DNA of 64,000 nt from Aphrophora alni (taxonomy: Eukaryota; Arthropoda; Insecta; Hemiptera; Aphrophoridae), in assembly GCA_963513935.1 (NCBI GenBank), contig OY740772.1, positions 98,723,340 through 98,787,339 on the forward strand, written 5' to 3'. Within the stretch, counting starts at the first letter, position 1, and the number at the start of each line of letters is the position of its first letter. Shown piece after piece: positions 1-10,994 of the stretch. The notes under the pieces were generated by a model. It saw only the letters and a program-made list of their open reading frames with translations. It was not told the DNA's origin and did no database searches. The position numbers and the translations under genes were made by a program.

Positions 1-1015
1 AGTGGAGGTTCCTTGACATATGTACAGCTTTGAGGCCCGCCTAGAGATAAGTCAACTGACACGAGCGTAACAAGTGGAGGTTCCTTGACATATGTACAGC
101 TTTGAGGCCCGCCTAGAGATAAGTCAACTGACACGAGCGTAACAAGTGGAGGTTCCTTGACATATGTACAGCTTTGAGGCCCGCCTAGAGATAAGTCAAC
201 TGACACGAGCGTAACAAGTGGAGGTTCCTTGACATATGTACAGCTTTGAGGCCCGCCTAGAGATAAGTCAACTGACACGAGCGAAGCGAGTGGAGGTTCC
301 TTGACATATGTACAGCTTTGAGGCCCGCCTAGAGATAAGTCAACTGACACGAGCGTAACAAGTGGAGGTTCCTTGACATATGTACAGCTTTGAGGTCCGC
401 CTAGAGATAAGTCAACTGACACGAGCGTAACAAGTGGAGGTTCCTTGACATATGTACAGCTTTGAGGCCCGCCTAGAGATAAGTCAACTGACACGAGCGA
501 AGCGAGTGGAGGTTCCTTGACATATGTACAGCTTTGAGGCCCGCCTAGAGATAAGTCAACTGACACGAGCGTAACAAGTGGAGGTTCCTTGACATATGTA
601 CAGCTTTGAGGCCCGCCTAGAGATAAGTCAACTGACACGAGCGTAACAAGTGGAGGTTCCTTGACATATGTACAGCTTTGAGGCCCGCCTAGAGATAAGT
701 CAACTGACACGAGCGTAACAAGTGGAGGTTCCTTGACATATGTACAGCTTTGAGGCCCGCCTAGAGATACGTCAACTGACACGAGCGTAACAAGTGGAGG
801 TTCCTTGACATATGTACAGCTTTGAGGTCCGCCTAGAGATAAGTCAACTGACACGAGCGAAGCGAGTGGAGGTTCCTTGACATATGTACAGCTTTGAGGT
901 CCGCCTAGAGATAAGTCAACTGACACGAGCGAAGCGAGTGGAGGTTCCTTGACATATGTACAGCTTTGAGGTCCGCCTAGAGATAAGTCAACTGACACGA
1001 GCGAAGCGAGTGGAG
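1..1015. repeat. 72-bp minisatellite, about 14 copies
   Basis: Fourteen near-identical 72-bp units start at 1, 73, 145 and so on to 937; a partial unit ends near 1015. Unit junctions come in two versions, one reading GAGCGTAACAAGTGG and the other GAGCGAAGCGAGTGG. A C/T variant (GAGGCCCG or GAGGTCCG) is enriched toward the right end, where the last three units carry T and the GAAGCG junction together. The array continues beyond the left edge of the window. A single diverged unit of the same module occurs at 61860-61930, so the array is a local expansion of part of a dispersed repeat (D1). Confidence 0.97.
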
Positions 1016-1310
1016 ACTTTTTAATATATATAACTATTTTATGACAACAAGAACTAGTGATATACATAATTACGAGGTTCATAATTCCTGTGTAACAACT
1101 ATTTTAAACAAACTGGGTAAAATCTACCAATACAATTTAACATTTCCTAGTAGACACAAGAAACAAAATTTTGGGTTTACATTTATATAGAGGATCTTCT
1201 TGTATTTTATTTTATGTTGCTACCATCAACTTGTTTTATATTATGGTAGGTCTACTCATATAAATAACCCCCCAGTACAAATAAGAATTGTCGCAATCCG
1301 TGATTATTGT
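1016..1310 (+). repeat. Right flank of dispersed repeat D1 (copy 1)
   Basis: The sequence after the minisatellite (CTGTGTAACAACTATTTT, then CAATACAATTTAACATTTCC, then an AGAGGATC box) aligns with 44330-44860 and 62020-62300. This copy has no insertion between CAATACAATTTAA and CATTTCC, so it serves as the empty-site reference for the fold-back element at 44.4 kb. Confidence 0.75.
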
Positions 1311-2290
1311 CTGAATTAATAACAAAGTTGAAGGAAGGGAGGTAGGGATGCAAGTTTCTTTGTATAGTATATGAGACAGTTATTGCGCTGTATTTTCTCT
1401 TTTTATTTTCTTCGTAGTTTGTTTAAAAAATATATATATATGTAGCCGTATTATGACCGTATTATCATAATTGATTTATGTGAGCTGAAGGTAACACAAG
1501 AGAAGTACGATATACAAATTACTCCACTGGGGGTGTCGCGCGTTTCTAACTGAATAGAAAATGTGAAATTCTGTCGCTTACAAAACAAACTGTGCTACAC
1601 TAGTTTAACATTTTACCTTCTCTGTAAGTCAGATCCCTTGAGTAAAAGGGCGTGCGCCTAAATTGTCTTCAAAGATAACTTTATACTGGAATCTCAGAAC
1701 GTAGTATCGTGTGTGAGATTAAGTTATGTCATTGTTAGAAAATCGATATCTTTGTGTAAATCTGTTTTGAGTTCCTCTGAGTTTCAAAGAGAGTGGTTTT
1801 TAGAATTGCATTCGTCTCTCTGTCTGGCCTCTTTGGAATGTTTAGTGATATACAGCCCAAACACGATTTTAATCAAATTTAGCATGTGACCATATTTTTT
1901 CATTTAAAATGAGTACAATATTCCGCTTTCCCAGCTTCGTTAATCTCACGTTTGTTGACGAGTGTCCATTCTCTAATAGACTCTTAAGTGTTTTGAAAAT
2001 GGAATATATCCGAAACGCGTCAACAAAACGTGATAGGTTGGATCGGTTTTTTTCAAGAATCCCTAAGTCCACAAAGTTGGTTCCACTGGGTAAGGTAAAA
2101 CCCCAGTTTCCTTCACCTCCATTTTGTTTTCATTCCTCGGGTTGTATTTTGAAAATTCCCCAAGGTTGTCTTTGTTATCTGGCGAATTAAAGGATCCACC
2201 CATACAGAGCACCGCATGAATTGTTGAGGCTAATTCAAACTGGTAGTCCAGAGTTCACATATAAAAACTAATCTCTTCCTTATCCACACA
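1311..2290. other. AT-rich DNA, no gene seen
   Basis: No coding pattern stands out. Overlapping short open frames at 1869-2190 on both strands lie partly in a common dispersed motif (ATTTTAATCAAATTTAGCAT) also seen near 8560 and 30830, and neither frame looks like a known protein. Confidence 0.5.
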
Positions 2291-2291
2291 C

Positions 2292-2480
2292 CTTCAGTAA
2301 ATGCTGTTCAGCCTTGGTTTGCAGCACCAATACGTTGTCCACCCTGCACTGCGTTGAGGTGTGTAAGTCCGCACTTGAATCTGCACACAGATCCACCATA
2401 TCACCATATTCTCGAATGAATGAATGATACAAGGAATCCATGTACAGACTCTTTGCAGAGCATTGGTGACCAAAACTTGA
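2292..2480 (-). CDS. Orphan coding exon, unknown host protein
   Basis: Read on the minus strand, an open block of exactly 63 codons runs from 2480 to 2292. It is preceded by a good acceptor (TTTTGTACAG) and followed by a donor (GTGTGT). Both boundaries fall in phase 0. The translation is rich in charged and polar residues with balanced composition (for example MDSLYHSFIREYGDMVDLC near residues 14-32 and VLVLQTKAEQHLLK at the end), unlike the AT-biased random frames around it. I do not recognise the family. No initiator is seen, so this would be an internal exon of a minus-strand gene. The next exon downstream would lie below 2290, possibly beyond the minisatellite and outside the window; no convincing upstream exon was found above 2500. 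It could also be a fragment of a pseudogene or an unrecognised transposon. Confidence 0.6.
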
Positions 2481-2632
2481 CTGTACAAAATTGCAAGCGA
2501 AACCATATTACGGTTTAAGAATAATTAAACTACAAAATAATTAAACTCGACTGCTGATATTAAAAGCTTGATTTTAATCAAATTTGGTTTACGCTGAGGA
2601 CGTGTCCAAACAAAACAAATTTAAGGCCTCAA

Positions 2633-2668
<36 letters not shown>

Positions 2669-4060
2669 CTTTTCTTCAAAGACGGTGTCCATGGTTTATT
2701 TATTCTTTTTGATTGACGACTACAGAATTGATATTTTTAGTGACGAGTAGTTTTGGGGATGAGTGAGTGATAAATTTTAAGAGGTGAGTTGTACTGAGTG
2801 TTGAGATCAGGACGGACAACTACATTGTTGCATTACGTATATTATCACTCTATAATCATTCGTTGTTCACTAATCTTGGCAACGATTGATCGAGGACAAA
2901 ACGAGGCGCTCTTACCAAACACTCTAACGGTTACGTTATTTTCAATTTAGTGTTTACAGAAGATATACACTAAATACGTAGTACAGAGAACGTCAATTAT
3001 CCTAACTAATTGGAACTCCGGTAAGTTCGGCTAACCGATTTGTTTGGATTATCAAACATAAAAAGTAATATTCTAACAAGGTATTTAAAAAACATAAATA
3101 CATTACTGTGCTTACATTTATATGTTACATGGATGTAAATTCAGTAGTACAAAACAGTGTTACAGAATACAATACATTAATAGAATTAATAGACGAGAAA
3201 AATGAAATGAAAAAAAAATATATATTGAGAAGTTACATAATGAAAATCTTAAGTAGTAAAGACCTTCTGCACTGTATACGCCATTTTTATCAATATTCGT
3301 ACAATGTTCATTGAAAAAATTTAACTACATTTTTGGGAGAATGTTTTAACAAAATATGGTAGCGGAATAAAAATATAAATACTATACCATGTAATCTCTT
3401 TGTAATTAGTATTAAATATGAACTCTCAGAGAGAGAAGGGTGCTAGGATGTGTAATTAAATTAATGGTTTGACAAGGATTAAAAGGACTTTGTACCGAAG
3501 GAAAAAGAGATCACGTCATATGTCATGTATTTGGCAAAACGCCAGTCTGACGAGCAAACAGTACAGTCTGGATAAAAGAAAGTTCAAAATAGTTGCAGGA
3601 TAACTAGCAGACAACTCTAAAAGTTACCAAGTATTGGCGCCGCCTCGGATACCAGAGATATAAAACCGTACCTCAATATTATATTTTCAACAGTTAAATA
3701 TTCGGAGCGCAGGTGTAACGAGGACTTAAGAGTTAAGATTGTTTATTTGACGTATGACGTATAAAGAGAGTTAAGTGAAGATCAATACAGCCCATACGAT
3801 TAGACCATTTTGTGCAACGTATTTGTATATTCAATCAAATACTATTAAACGAGCAATTCTTGTAGTTTCACAAGTTTATTTTGTAAACTGGCAGGATTTT
3901 GTTTAAATGAAGGTGAATCAAATGATTACGGGTACGAGAAAGTGATTTAGCCGGGTATCGACTTCGGGGAAATCATTTAGGGGATCAAATAGCCAGATAT
4001 TGAAGCCAACCTTTCTGAGTGCAAACTTAACATTTAATTATTTCCATATTAAGGTCTCTT
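2481..4060. other. AT-rich DNA, no gene seen
   Basis: Contains a poly-T run of about 35 bases near 2634-2668, compatible with the reverse-oriented tail of an old retroposed copy. The rest is AT-rich with short frames only. Nothing recognisable. Confidence 0.5.
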
Positions 4061-4070
4061 TCTCCTCTTA

Positions 4071-5110
4071 TTGATAGCTTATATTTACAATATGGCATTA
4101 ATTTACTTTGAAAGAGCTTTCGACAACATGACTCGAAGTACAATGTGGTTCATCGGACAGAGCTTTGAAATGCTGGATAAAATAATAAACCTAATAAAGG
4201 AACTCTTTAAAAACATGGCCTTTGTTGTGTGGAGGACACGGCTGACCTTTCGTCTCCCTTTGTAATGACAACAGTGGTGCGGCAGAGATTTGTACTCGGT
4301 ATGTTTTTGTGATAGTTATGGACTGAATAAAAGTAGGGAGGTTGTAGCTGGTGGTAGACTGGAATTACATTGGTATATGCACGAGAAATGGGAAGATTTG
4401 AAATTAGGTGACATCTGCATTCTATCTTAAAGATTTATCGATATAAGGGAGAAAATTTAAGATCTGAGACGGGAAGTTGGAGAGATAGATCTGAAGATCA
4501 ACTCAAGGAAAACCAAGGATCTTACATTGACTAATACAGTATAACAGACATTAGTTGTGGAAGGGGGTAAGTGAAGGAGTTTTACTACTTGGGTAGTATA
4601 ATGTCGAATTAAGGAAGAACGGTTGCGGACGTTCGCAGTAGACTGAAGAAAGCAGTCTTTGCGAGGCATATAGAAAATCACCTCAATTGAATGTTTGGAA
4701 CAAATGTCATGTCCTTCTTGCTCTACAGCTGTGAAACCTATAAATGCAAACTTCCACTAAAAGATGTTTGAGGTATATATTTAACATACCATGGCCCAAA
4801 ATCCAGAATATGACCAACCAACATCTGTGGAAACGAGCTAATGAAAGGGTAAGACCAAAAATCAAAGAAAGGAAATGGAGGTGGATTGGGCATGTTTTGA
4901 GGAAGATGTTTTTTAGGCAGGTATTGGAATGGAATCACCAGCGACACAGAAGGAGAACACGACAAGAATGACATGGAGGCAAATGGTGAAGAAGGAGTTG
5001 CGATTGGCGAGGAAGACTAGGGGAGAGGTGAAGGTGATGGCGCTGGACAAGGTAAGGTGGTGGGGGGGGGTCTTTCGTTTCTGCCTTATGTTCCTTTTAA
5101 GAGTAAAAGA
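4071..5110 (+). pseudogene. RTE-type LINE reverse transcriptase relic
   Basis: Broken pieces of a non-LTR reverse transcriptase lie in order on the plus strand. Near 4095-4150 is an RT motif A-like FERAFDNMTRSTMW. Near 4580-4680 are YLGSIM and RSRLKKAV, as in the post-RT region. Near 4700-4735 is LLYSCET. At 4744-4971 is the diagnostic C-terminal part, CLRYIFNIPWPKIQNMTN followed by LWKRANERVR and KWRWIGHVLRK, and near 5050 KVRWWGGV. These blocks are characteristic of the RTE-like LINEs common in invertebrate genomes. Frameshifts and stops separate them, and the endonuclease and the catalytic ADD box are not recognisable, so the copy is dead and 5'-truncated. Confidence 0.85.
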
Positions 5111-6120
5111 ACATACGTCAAAAGTGTATTAATTCCATTACATTACCAATATTGACGTCAGATTTATTACGTAAAGTGTTAATTAACACAATAATTTTTC
5201 TACTTGTAAAAAGCATACATTTCCTATAAAGCTTCGATAACTCAAATACTATTAAACAAGCTGTTTATATAGCGTGGTAATGTATACTTTGATTATCTAA
5301 CTCGTCTTAAATTATTAACCTTGATGATTTTTATTTAGTATTATAACCTAGTAAATAATATGGCCAAATATACAATTTTCTTTGCCCCCCCCCCTTCTAT
5401 ACTGAGCAACGATCGGTCTCTCAGGTACTTTTAATAAAAAATGTGAAATGTTTTAAAATGTAATACTCTATATTACATGGATAATGCACAAATGTTTGCG
5501 TCTCATATAATGTTTAGCTTCGCGTTTGAACTTTAGGGGTGTGATAAGATTGCCAGGGAGGGATATTAAATTAATGGTTTTGTAATGACAAAAAGCAACC
5601 CCTTGTAGGGGGTAACTTCCTCCCTGAAGTTGGCACAGAACCATATTCTCTACAAACGATATATATCAAACCTTAATTTAAAGTTAGACAAAGACTTTTC
5701 AGTTAAATCATTATTAATAAATTTATAATATGGGCCTTTTAAATTCTAACATGATATTTTGGGTCGTGATCGATGATCGGAAAACGCCAATATCCTAGAC
5801 TATGAAATATCAACCGATCTCATTGACCCCCCCCCCCCTCCCCAAATGGTTTTGAAATGTTTGTTGTTTGTGTAAACATTTTAAAATTTGGTCTGACATT
5901 TCCAAATTCCTGAACTTCACTCTAATACAACGAATCGTTTGTTAATATTGTCTAAAATAAAAAGATATAGTATTAAGAGAATTAGAAAATTGAAAAAAAT
6001 TCTTGATAACTCTTTTTATTCTTTCACCTTCAGAATAAATTTTAAAAAGGAAATTTGTTTGTCGTTGAAAAACATTGTCTTGTACATTTTTTTATAAAAT
6101 GCTCTGGGAGTTTTTAATTA
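5111..6120. other. AT-rich DNA with poly-C tracts, no gene seen
   Basis: Contains short homopolymer C runs near 5386 and 5827. No coding pattern. The end (5980-6120) begins to resemble other dispersed copies that carry TTTGTCGTT. Confidence 0.5.
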
Positions 6121-6124
6121 TTCC

Positions 6125-6460
6125 TAACGGTACCTGGCGGAAAACTGACGAACTTTAGGCGTTGTTAGTGAAACTACGGCATAGAATAGACAACCTGACT
6201 ACATCACTTAAGTTGTCTCAACCTATACCTAAGTGTTGGAGCTGAAGGTTGTGGGTTTGAATCCCACCTAAGACGCAAGTTTTTTTTCTTCACTCCAACC
6301 TGTGGTATAGCGTTGGGAGTGCCCACTGTAAATAACCGGTGGTTGGCTTGAGTGGAAGTTGGCGAAATTGGTTTCGATTACAAAGAAAACGAAGAAAATA
6401 AATTTTAAGTATTATTTGTGTATATGTGTTTAAAAAATATAGAAATTTGCTTTTTTGTTT
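6125..6460 (+). repeat. tRNA-derived SINE (copy 1)
   Basis: Centre at about 6240-6285 resembles the 3' half of a tRNA: a perfect 5-bp T-arm stem GTGGG/CCCAC closing the loop TTTGAAT, which is also a good RNA polymerase III box B (GGTTTGAATCC form). Downstream is a conserved block with CACTCCAACCTGTGGTAT and CCCACTGTAAATAA. The whole block aligns with 9487-9840. No perfect tRNA cloverleaf remains and no anticodon is assigned, so it is a SINE rather than a tRNA gene. Confidence 0.75.
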
Positions 6461-6469
6461 TTTGTTAAA

Positions 6470-6760
6470 ATAGGGATAGATTTTGTATAAAGTTAACGGT
6501 TTTGGAGATATTCAATTTTAAATATTTTAAACGGCCGGCATTCTGAAAATATACAAAATAAAATCTTTTGTTGTACACTTGTAAAACGTTAAACAAAACA
6601 TGTTTGTACAAAATCTGAACTCAATATTTTATTTATTTCTAAACTTAATGTTTTTTTTTTTTTCATTTTTAAACAAATGGTGGACATACGGAACATTAAG
6701 CGTTTTCAGACCTATGTTTATAAGAACTTTTTTCTTTATCTTTACCATCACAATAGGTCT
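6470..6760 (+). repeat. Dispersed repeat D3 (copy 1)
   Basis: Contains TATTTTAAACGGCCGGCAT and GAACTCAATATTTTA, matching blocks at 36735-36990 and 38885-39036. It lies directly after the SINE. No coding capacity; the open frame at 6677-6997 falls partly in this repeat. Confidence 0.7.
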
Positions 6761-7171
6761 TTAAGATTTCTCCGTGCTATAAGAAAATATAATTTTAAGT
6801 TATCCTTCAGTTTTCCTGAAACACCCCACACACTATGTGATATATTACAATCACTTAGATTATTGCATACAGTAGTATTCGTGTCCTTACCCACTTTCCT
6901 ATCCATGATAATATCTTACATGTTGCCGTGTTCTGCGTCGGTTTGCAAAACTTCCTTCCGTTTCTTAATGCATAGTGTCTTCCTGACTTTAATCTAACAA
7001 ATCATATTCTGGTCTTTGTGTTTGTTACTGGACGGAAACGCGGTCAAGTTTCACAAGTAGAATGATTTACTGTTGCAAATTATCATAATAAAGGATTTAG
7101 TTAAGTCGTGTTGATTAGAATTTCACATTAGAAAGTGTTCTATGAACAGGTTCATCTATCATTGGATGTTG

Positions 7172-7703
7172 TAATATATTTAGTAACTTTTAGTCTGGTT
7201 ACTAACAAACACACGTTAACTTTAGTGTGGTTACTAACAAACACACGATAACTTTAGTGTGGTTACTAACAAACACGGGATAACTTTAGTCTGGTTACTA
7301 CCAAATACACGATAACTTTAGTGTGGTTACTAACAAACACACGTTAACTTTAGTGTGGTTACTAACAAACACACGATAACTTTAGTGTGGTTACTAACAA
7401 ACACACGATTACTTTAGTGTGGTTACTAACAAACACGGGATAACTTTAGTCTGGTTACTACCAAATACACGATAACTTTAGTGTGGTTATTAACAAACAC
7501 ACGATAACTTTAGTGTGGTTACTAACAAACACACGATAACTTTAGTCTGGTTACTACCAAACACACGATAACTTTAGTGTGGTTACTACCAAATACACGA
7601 TAACTTTAGTGTGGTTACTACCAAATACACGATAACTTTAGTCTGGTTACTACCAAACACACGATAACTTTAGTGTGGTTACTACCAAACACACAATAAC
7701 TTT
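7172..7703. repeat. 32-bp minisatellite, about 16 copies
   Basis: Units of 32 bp of the form AACTTTAGTGTGGTTACTAA followed by CAAACACACGAT. Variants (TCTGG for TGTGG, CTACCAAATAC for CTAACAAACAC, CACGGGAT) recur in the same order in units 1-4 and again a few units later, showing that small blocks of units were duplicated together. The last five units all carry CTACCAAA. Confidence 0.95.
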
Positions 7704-7739
7704 TCTTGTTGTTTAAAGACGAAAAACAGTTGTTGTCAT

Positions 7740-7920
7740 CGCAGTTGACCCTTAGCTTTTGAATACCCTATAGCTTCAGGTTCCGAAAAGTAAAAAAAAA
7801 AAATTGGTCAAAAGATACATAACTAAACAGATGAAAGGGAGACTACAGGAAATGTATCAACCCAATCCCTCGGAATTGTCACGCCCGTACTAAGTAGTGA
7901 GTCCCACTGGGTTCTTATTA
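7740..7920 (+). repeat. SINE-like repeat D2, fragment
   Basis: Contains CCTTAGCTTTTGAATACC and, later, CCCTCGGAATTGTCACGCCC and GTACTAAGTAGTGAG, which match the start and end blocks of the D2 family. It is partial and diverged. Confidence 0.55.
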
Positions 7921-8129
7921 ATTATGAGACAGGCACAGGAGCGTTACCAAAATAAGTTTAATTACAGTATAATTATTTTAATATACCCTATAAGATACTG
8001 TTCCTTAATCATATACAAAAATAATGTTTGTATATTTAATAAATGTTTTATATGTTGATATATAAATTAATTGTTTGTGTGTTTTGGAAGGCGAGACGTC
8101 GCGCTCATCATGAGCTTAGAAAAAATATG

Positions 8130-8270
8130 AACATAAAATAAAACCCCTAAGCTTCGAATACTCTAAGAGAAAAGTTGTTCAAGTTAAAAGAAAGGGAACT
8201 AACCCAAGTCTACGCATTGAAAGTAGCTAGGAACACAAGTACGTACTACAATTGACCACCTGAAGGGTCT
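8130..8270 (+). repeat. SINE-like repeat D2, fragment
   Basis: CCTAAGCTTCGAATACTC, CTAACCCAAGTCTACGCATT and an AGCTAGG block follow the D2 order. Diverged and 3'-truncated. Confidence 0.5.
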
Positions 8271-8299
8271 ATTTAACTATTCTTCAACTGGAAAGAATC

Positions 8300-9480
8300 A
8301 AGTTTAAAAAATGTTATATAATATGTTATAAAGTAATTTGAAATAGCACTGTTATTCATGTTTATATATATATATATTTTCCATCCAGGAAAGTTTATCG
8401 ATTATTACTCTTTGACATATAGAGAACGTTATGTGATGGGTAAAAAAAACAAATTCATGTGATTTGGAAATATATCAGTTTTGAGTTTTTCTAAGTAAAA
8501 AAAATTGTTTTTAAATAATTTCGATCTGTTATCGTACATCCTAAACGTGTGAACAGATTTTGATCAAATTTGATATTTTCACCATATCACTGTTTTCCTT
8601 TCTCCAAAGACTCAAAATTTGGAATATTCTATTATAAAGAAAAACAACAACATAAAACTCCGAATTTTTCAAACTCAAACCTTTGCATGTGTTCCAAAAA
8701 TACCGGTTTGAAAGAACAATAAATTGGGCAAGAATAATTGGCAACAAAGTCGAGTGTAAACGAACTTCTCCCTTCATCTTTAAAAGCTCTATTTTCATCA
8801 AATAGTATTTACCCGGATGACGAATTTATTGCACAAGTTAAGTTTGAAAATATAAATCTTTTTCAAAGACGGCGTTTTTATTTTGTTTTGGTGATGAATG
8901 AACGAAAAAGTTTGAGTAATTTTTTGAACCATTTATTATTTAAGTTAGTTTTTTATAAATTTAACGAAGATCAGGTGTTGGCTTTTGGAATGGGAGTTTT
9001 TTTATTGAAAATAATAGAAAATTCCTTTTTTTAAATTAAATGTATTGATTTATATTAATCTGTAATATGTCATTTAAATAAATAAAAAACTATTATTATG
9101 TGTGTTTTCTGTTTTAGGTAAGTGCAGACGGAAGGTGACAAGGCTCCTTTGTTGTAGAGCAAGTTGGTAAAAAATTGATACTTTGATAGTTTGTGAGTTT
9201 AATACTTTATTTATATTTTCTGGAGCTTATCCGAGATGTATTGGTATGGTACACTTTGCTGAGTAAGTATGATCATTATTATGAGCTAAGAGCGTGATTA
9301 AATATTATAGCGTGTTCACTGTGTTCTTTCAAAAATCGTCGGGTTGTAAATATTACAAAAAACTATTTTTTAAATCTAAATAATGTATAAATTGTTATTC
9401 TATCACTAAACTTCACTAATAACAAAAATAAAATATTAATTATTATTTCGAAGTACTGTATATAAGTAATTGGCAATTTT
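8300..9480. other. AT-rich DNA, no gene accepted
   Basis: Open frames at 8541-8801 (minus) and 8738-9034 (plus) overlap each other and lie in a dispersed motif (CAGATTTTGATCAAATTTG) also near 30830. A splice-acceptor-like GTTTTCTGTTTTAG ends at 9117, followed by a short open run to a stop near 9168, but this is too short to claim. Confidence 0.45.
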
Positions 9481-9486
9481 AGTTAT

Positions 9487-9840
9487 GCCTCGCAATACCT
9501 AGTGGAAATCCGACGAACGTTAGGGGTAGGATAGACAATCTTTTTACATCATTCAAGTGGTGTTAAATGACGTAACTACAACTAAGTGTCTTAATGAATG
9601 ATCGAGGATTGATGTTAAATGTTGTGTGTTCGAATCGCACGCAAGACACGAGGTTTTCTCTGCGCGCTTTTGTTCACTCCAACTTGTGGTATGATGGTGA
9701 GGCCCACTATAAATAAGCGGTGGTTGGATGGAGTGAAAGTTGACGGGGTTGTCTTATAAATTACACATATTTAAAAATAAATTGCACTTTTTATTTGTGT
9801 AGGTCTGTTTACAAACTATAGAAATTGACTAACAAACCCA
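9487..9840 (+). repeat. tRNA-derived SINE (copy 2)
   Basis: The same element as at 6125-6460. The T-arm part reads GTGTG, then the canonical loop TTCGAAT, then CGCAC, and keeps a box B-like sequence. The downstream block ACTCCAACTTGTGGTATGA and CCCACTATAAATAAGCGG matches copy 1. The similarity extends into ATAGAAATTGAC, so the unit may be about 330-350 bp. Confidence 0.75.
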
Positions 9841-10384
9841 GAATTCAAAACATGTTTTAGATTGAAATTAACTCAGTTTCCTCAGTAAAATTGTTTTTTA
9901 TGTTCTCACTCAAAATTTCAAAAGAAGATAAAATAAAAAATCGTAATAAAATTATTTGTATTTAAATACATGTAAAATCATTTAATTAAACAACAATATT
10001 GTAATTTGTCAACAAATAAGGACGTTATAATTATTTTCTTTTTTAACACACAGTTAAATCGACTGCAATCGTAAATGAGTTAACGTATGCTATAAGATAT
10101 TGTCTTTTAAATAAAATCATTATTTCTTACTCTCGCGTTGTGAAACAATATTAAATTATCTTTCTGATGATAATTATTTGCATGTAATTATATAAACTAG
10201 TGTATCTTTTAATTAGAAAATTAATTGTTTGTCCCTGGAGGCTCTCTGATATTAGTTTTGCATAAGTAATTGACCCAGATAAGTCTAGTGTCTAGACAAG
10301 TCCCTTGAAAATACAAGTTTAGTGACAGTCGGTGATTCTGTCACAGTGATCAGAAAATCGCCATATTGGTGTTAAAAAATATCA

Positions 10385-10640
10385 ATGATTTTTTTTTCTT
10401 GCTTAAAGGAAAAAAGCTCTTGGTCATCATCGCCTTATAAAAAATTAGAGCTTAAAATAAAGACTCCTAGCCCTCGAATAGGTACTCTAACAGCGTTAGA
10501 GTCGGAGAAGAACAAGAGTTGGTCAAGAGTGACCTGACTGGAAAGACGGAAGAGAGAGGTAACTCTAGACTACTCATACAAGATCTAGGTTCTCTCTGGA
10601 TTGCCAAGCAAGAACTTACCAAAGTGTACCCTTAAGGGTG
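10385..10640 (+). repeat. SINE-like repeat D2, long copy
   Basis: One of the longest D2 copies. The order is a T-rich start, AAAAGCTCTTGGTCATCATC, CCTAGCCCTCGAATA, GCGTTAGAGTCGGAGAAGAA, CAAGAGTTGGTCAAGAGTGA, a region near CTCTAGACTAC, and a terminal block. The 5' part is shared with 28095-28160, and the middle with at least six other places in the window. Weak resemblance to an internal RNA polymerase III promoter (a TAGTCAAGAGA box A-like and a GGATCTAACCC box B-like sequence in better copies) is suggestive only. Confidence 0.7.
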
Positions 10641-10994
10641 TGTCGGTGATTTCATCGCTCGTTTGTGCTGAAATGATATTTTCCCTCTTGGCTATATTCA
10701 GTTCTTTCAGATTTTGAGATATTATTTCTTTTAGAATACCTCCTCAATTAATTTTGTTGTTGTTACCAGTATTTCCTGAACCAGAATTTTTGAGGAGATG
10801 GGGACTAATAAAATGTTTAGTTTCTCTACCACTTTAACAAAATTTAAAATAATTTTATAGAAAAAACTTTGGGGTCACATCGTTCCATTTGTGCGGATCT
10901 ATAACTTTAAAAGTGTTTGTTGCTATAATATCTTTAATTAAAAAAATAATACATTGCAAAAATTAAATGAAGTGTTAACTATAAGACCTCACAT

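Noticed and set aside
1..1015. CRISPR array
   Set aside because: The units are contiguous with no variable spacers, and the DNA is eukaryotic.
1869..2190. Overlapping open frames on both strands
   Set aside because: Part of the region is a dispersed motif, and neither translation resembles a protein family.
6240..6290. tRNA gene
   Set aside because: Only the T-arm half is tRNA-like; the acceptor and anticodon arms do not fold, and a second diverged copy marks it as a SINE.
9118..9168. Possible last exon after TTTTCTGTTTTAG
   Set aside because: Only about 16 codons, no partner exon, and the acceptor is followed at once by GTAAGT.
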